A stretch of DNA of 8,892 nt from an uncultured Erysipelotrichaceae bacterium (GTDB taxonomy: Bacteria > Bacillota_I > Bacilli_A > RF39 > UBA660), in contig CADBLY010000089.1 in the NCBI GenBank assembly GCA_902795725.1, forward strand, positions 1-8,892, written 5' to 3'. A program made the position numbers and the translations under genes. Position 1 is the first letter of the stretch, and each line of letters starts with the position of its first letter. Shown here in pieces: positions 6,475 to 8,892 of this stretch. The notes beneath the pieces were generated by a model. It was not told the DNA's origin, did no database searches, and was given only the letters and a program-made list of their open reading frames with translations.

Positions 6475-7164
6475 ATGTCTAATATATTAAATAGAATATA
6501 TCGAAGTAAAGATGTTTCTGTTTTACAAGATAAAATAAACATGCTAGGAGATACCAAATTTGATGCCACAAGATTTATGACTAGGCGTCTTATAATTACT
6601 GTTTTATTTATCTTTTTCTTGATGCTTTTTACTCATATTTCCTACCTTCTCATACCTTTTATAGCTATTATATTTTATCTATTATACTACTATATTTTTA
6701 TCACACATCCCTTAAATAAAAGAATAAAAAAACTAGATAGAGAAGCCTTATATTTCTTTGAAATTCTCGCTTTAACACTAGAGTCAGGAAGAAACCTACA
6801 GCGCAGTATTGAAATAACAATAAATAATGTAGATGGAGAATTATCTTCTGAATTTCGTAAGTGTTTAACAGAAGTAATGTATGGTAAATCACTTTTGGAA
6901 GCAATGAACCATATGAAAAAGAGAATACCTAGTGAAACAATAAATAATATTATACTAAATATAACGCAAACCAATATATTTGGTAATAGTATTATTGATA
7001 CTATGCATAGTCAAGTAGACTATTTAAGGGAAAAACAAACACTTGAAATTAAAGGTGAGATCAATAAAATACCCAATAAAATAAGTATTGTATCTGTATT
7101 GTTTATTATACCTTTAATTTTATTAATTGTTTTAGGACCTATCCTAATACAATTCATTAGTTAG
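6475..7164 (+). CDS. tadC: TadC-like platform protein
   Basis: This 229-residue membrane protein of the T2SSF superfamily is probably TadC, the partner of TadB in the inner-membrane platform. It has two helices close together (about 38-53 and 55-77), a cytoplasmic T2SSF domain (about 88-200) with LDREALYFFEILALTLESGRNLQRSI (86-111), YGKSLLEAM (136-144) and IFGNSIIDTM (168-177), and one long C-terminal helix (about 203-228). It is somewhat shorter than typical TadC of proteobacteria, mainly at the N-terminus. It starts 3 bases after the tadB stop, with AAGGATG (6462-6468) as ribosome site inside the last tadB codons. The tadB-tadC order is the usual one in Tad loci. Confidence 0.85.
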   Translation: MSNILNRIYRSKDVSVLQDKINMLGDTKFDATRFMTRRLIITVLFIFFLMLFTHISYLLIPFIAIIFYLLYYYIFITHPLNKRIKKLDREALYFFEILALTLESGRNLQRSIEITINNVDGELSSEFRKCLTEVMYGKSLLEAMNHMKKRIPSETINNIILNITQTNIFGNSIIDTMHSQVDYLREKQTLEIKGEINKIPNKISIVSVLFIIPLILLIVLGPILIQFIS

Positions 7165-7173
7165 GAGGACATT

Positions 7174-8493
7174 ATGAAATATTATTTAGTAGGAATAAAA
7201 GGGACTGGCATGGCTTCACTAGCTTTAATATTAGATGATTTAGGATTTGAAGTAGTAGGGTATGATGATGCCAAAGAACATCGTTTTACAGAAGATAAAC
7301 TAATCGAACGTGGTATTAAAATCTATACTAGTGAAAATAATGTTATGGGTGACAATACCATTGTTGTATATTCACCTGCAGTTAAACCTGATAAACACCC
7401 AGAATTACTCAAAGCTAAAATAATGGGACTAAAGATGTATGAATATCAAGAAATGTTAGGTAAATTAACCAAAACATTTGATACTATTTGTATATCAGGA
7501 TGTCATGGTAAGACTACTACTACATCTATGCTTGCCCACATTTATAAAAGTATGGGTGATGTTAATTACTTAATAGGAGATGGAGTAGGTCATGGCACAA
7601 AAGATTCTAAAACCTTTATTCTAGAAGCTTGTGAATACAGAAGACATTTTTTAGCATATGATCCAGAATATGTCATAATAACTAACATAGATTTAGATCA
7701 CACCGATTATTTTAAAGATATCGATGATGTTATAAGTGCATATCAAGAATTTGCTAATAAAGCTCAAAAAATGGTTATTGCCTGTGGTGATGATCAATAT
7801 ACTCATTCTTTAGAAGTAAATCCATCAATATATTACTATGGATTAGATGATGATAATGATATTCAAGCACGTAATGTTGAATACAGTAATGATGGAACTG
7901 TTTTTGACGTATTTATCGAAGATGAATACTATGGACACTTTGACTTGCCACTATTCGGTAAACACATGCTTTTAAATGCCTTATCAGTAATAGCACTATG
8001 TCATTATGAAAGAATGGATGCCAAAAGTGTTGCTAATGCATTAAAAACATTTAAAGGTGCTAAAAGAAGATTTAAAGAAGAAAAAGTTGGAAATAATGTA
8101 TTAATTGATGATTATGCTCATCATCCAGCTGAAGTAAAAGTAACAATAAAAGGTGCTCGTCAAAAATATCCAGATAAAAAAATTATAGCAATCTTTAAAC
8201 CACATACATTTTCTAGAGTTGAAGAGTTTGCAAGTGAATTTGCAAGTGCGCTAAATCTAGCTGATAAAGCTTATATTATGGATATTAATTATGATAGGGA
8301 AGATCCTAAAGATTATCCTGGAATTACCCCAAACACTATTATTGATAAGCTAGATAACGGAGATTATATTGAACAAGGTATGGCCGATAAATTATTAGAA
8401 TATGATAATGCTGTAATATTGTTTATGAGTAGTAAAGAAATATATTTGTTAGAAGACGAATATAAAAAATTGTTAAATGAGAAAAGCCAGTAG
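7174..8493 (+). CDS. murC: UDP-N-acetylmuramate--L-alanine ligase (MurC)
   Basis: MurC adds L-alanine to UDP-N-acetylmuramic acid with ATP, the first amino-acid step in cytoplasmic peptidoglycan precursor synthesis. The 439-residue protein has the three Mur ligase domains: an N-terminal Rossmann part with GIKGTGMASLA (7-17), the ATP-binding loop SGCHGKTTTT (108-117), the central NIDLDHTDYF (171-180), the GKHMLLNAL motif (262-270), and a C-terminal domain opened by DDYAHHPAEV (312-321). These are MurC rather than MurD/E/F signatures, and the length is standard for Bacillota. It looks fully functional. It begins 9 bases after tadC with AGGAGG at 7163-7168, so it is probably transcribed with the pilus genes, an unusual partnership. 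No internal promoter is evident upstream, though one inside tadC cannot be excluded. Confidence 0.97.
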   Translation: MKYYLVGIKGTGMASLALILDDLGFEVVGYDDAKEHRFTEDKLIERGIKIYTSENNVMGDNTIVVYSPAVKPDKHPELLKAKIMGLKMYEYQEMLGKLTKTFDTICISGCHGKTTTTSMLAHIYKSMGDVNYLIGDGVGHGTKDSKTFILEACEYRRHFLAYDPEYVIITNIDLDHTDYFKDIDDVISAYQEFANKAQKMVIACGDDQYTHSLEVNPSIYYYGLDDDNDIQARNVEYSNDGTVFDVFIEDEYYGHFDLPLFGKHMLLNALSVIALCHYERMDAKSVANALKTFKGAKRRFKEEKVGNNVLIDDYAHHPAEVKVTIKGARQKYPDKKIIAIFKPHTFSRVEEFASEFASALNLADKAYIMDINYDREDPKDYPGITPNTIIDKLDNGDYIEQGMADKLLEYDNAVILFMSSKEIYLLEDEYKKLLNEKSQ

Positions 8494-8511
8494 AAAATCT
8501 ACTGCTTTTTT
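8482..8511 (+). terminator. Rho-independent terminator after murC
   Basis: CAGTAGA (8488-8494) pairs perfectly with TCTACTG (8498-8504) around an AAA loop, and six T follow the closing C (8506-8511). The stem can extend by a GC pair and A-T pairs across one bulged C. The hairpin includes the murC stop codon TAG (8491-8493). It closes the transcript that starts near 61. Confidence 0.88.
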
Positions 8512-8553
8512 ACATTACTTTACATCTATTATAAATAATTAAACATTGATTTA

Positions 8554-8582
8554 TTGTAATTAAACTGGAAACATGCTATCAT
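8554..8582 (+). promoter_or_regulatory. Promoter of the third prepilin
   Basis: TTGTAA (8554-8559), a 17-base spacer, and TATCAT (8577-8582) preceded by TGC make a good sigma-70/SigA promoter with an extended -10. Transcription would start near 8589, giving a leader of about 20 bases just large enough for the ribosome site GGAG (8597-8600). The promoter lies behind the murC terminator, so this prepilin can be expressed separately from the operon. No operator-like repeat was recognised nearby. Confidence 0.65.
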
Positions 8583-8608
8583 TTATATGTAGAATTGGAG
8601 ATATATTT

Positions 8609-8892
8609 ATGAAGAAAAAGGGATTTACGTTAATAGAATTATTAGCAGTATTAGTAGTACTAGCGATACTAGCACTAATTTCTATACCACTAGTAATAGG
8701 AATAATAAAAAATGCAAGAGAAAAATCATATGAAAGAAGTATTATAAACTATGGAAGAGCAGTTGAAAATGCAGTGGGAGTATATTTATTAAATAACCCA
8801 AATGAACAGCCAACAACGATACCAATTTCAAGTTTAAGTATAAATACAAGTGGAAAAACAGTAACATGTGATAATACTAATGTCATAATAAA
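8609..8892 (+). CDS. Type IV prepilin paralog (copy 3), cut by window end
   Basis: This is the first 94 codons of a third prepilin in the same family. It has the same MKKKG leader, cleavage before FTLIELLAVLVV, and a stalk helix nearly identical to copies 1 and 2. In the first 70 residues it differs by only four substitutions (T25S, N41Y, E46I, A47N against copy 1). It continues into the TTIPISSLSINTSGKTVTC segment, which holds the first conserved cysteine, and is open at the window edge. GGAG at 8597-8600 sits 8 bases before the ATG. It has its own promoter and lies outside the Tad operon. Its variable C-terminal part is not visible, so nothing can be said about ligand or partner. The first 284 bases align with 2840-3118 and 3880-4160. 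Confidence 0.9.
   Translation, partial: MKKKGFTLIELLAVLVVLAILALISIPLVIGIIKNAREKSYERSIINYGRAVENAVGVYLLNNPNEQPTTIPISSLSINTSGKTVTCDNTNVII

Noticed and set aside
1..8892. CRISPR array, tRNA/rRNA genes, insertion sequences
   Set aside because: I saw no regularly spaced short repeats, no tRNA-like cloverleaf, and no transposase or terminal inverted repeats.

Overview
The window looks like chromosomal DNA of a low-GC, walled member of the Bacillota, perhaps one of the uncultured gut Bacilli. The DNA is very AT-rich, most codons end in A or T, most genes have Shine-Dalgarno sites of the AGGAGG type, TGA is used as a stop, and a complete murC is present. The taxonomic guess rests on composition and protein flavour only.

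All coding is on the + strand. Positions 1-78 hold an extended -10 promoter. From 79 to 8493 runs one tightly packed unit whose genes overlap or sit at most 18 bases apart. It encodes two small TadE-type pseudopilins, a MinD-like TadZ/CpaE ATPase, the secretion ATPase TadA/CpaF, a large type IV prepilin with a lectin-like C-terminus, a second prepilin of the same family broken by two frameshifts, TadB carrying an unusual N-terminal Ig-like/DUF5011 extension, TadC, and finally MurC of peptidoglycan synthesis. A rho-independent terminator overlaps the murC stop. Behind it lies a clear promoter and a third prepilin of the same family, cut off by the window end.

Together the genes describe a Tad-type pilus (or pseudopilus) machine: TadZ as polar/localising factor, TadA as assembly motor, TadB/TadC as the membrane platform, and TadE-like proteins as minor pilins. 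The candidate pilus subunits are not Flp pilins but GFTLIE-type prepilins, each a conserved stalk of about 70 residues followed by a divergent C-terminal domain that ends in a conserved RPVINVYK tail. No prepilin peptidase, Flp pilin or secretin is seen here.

The points most worth following are the pilin paralog array (constant 5' end, variable middle, near-identical C-rich 3' block), the double frameshift in the second copy, the Ig-domain extension on TadB with no signal peptide, and the linkage of murC to the pilus operon.
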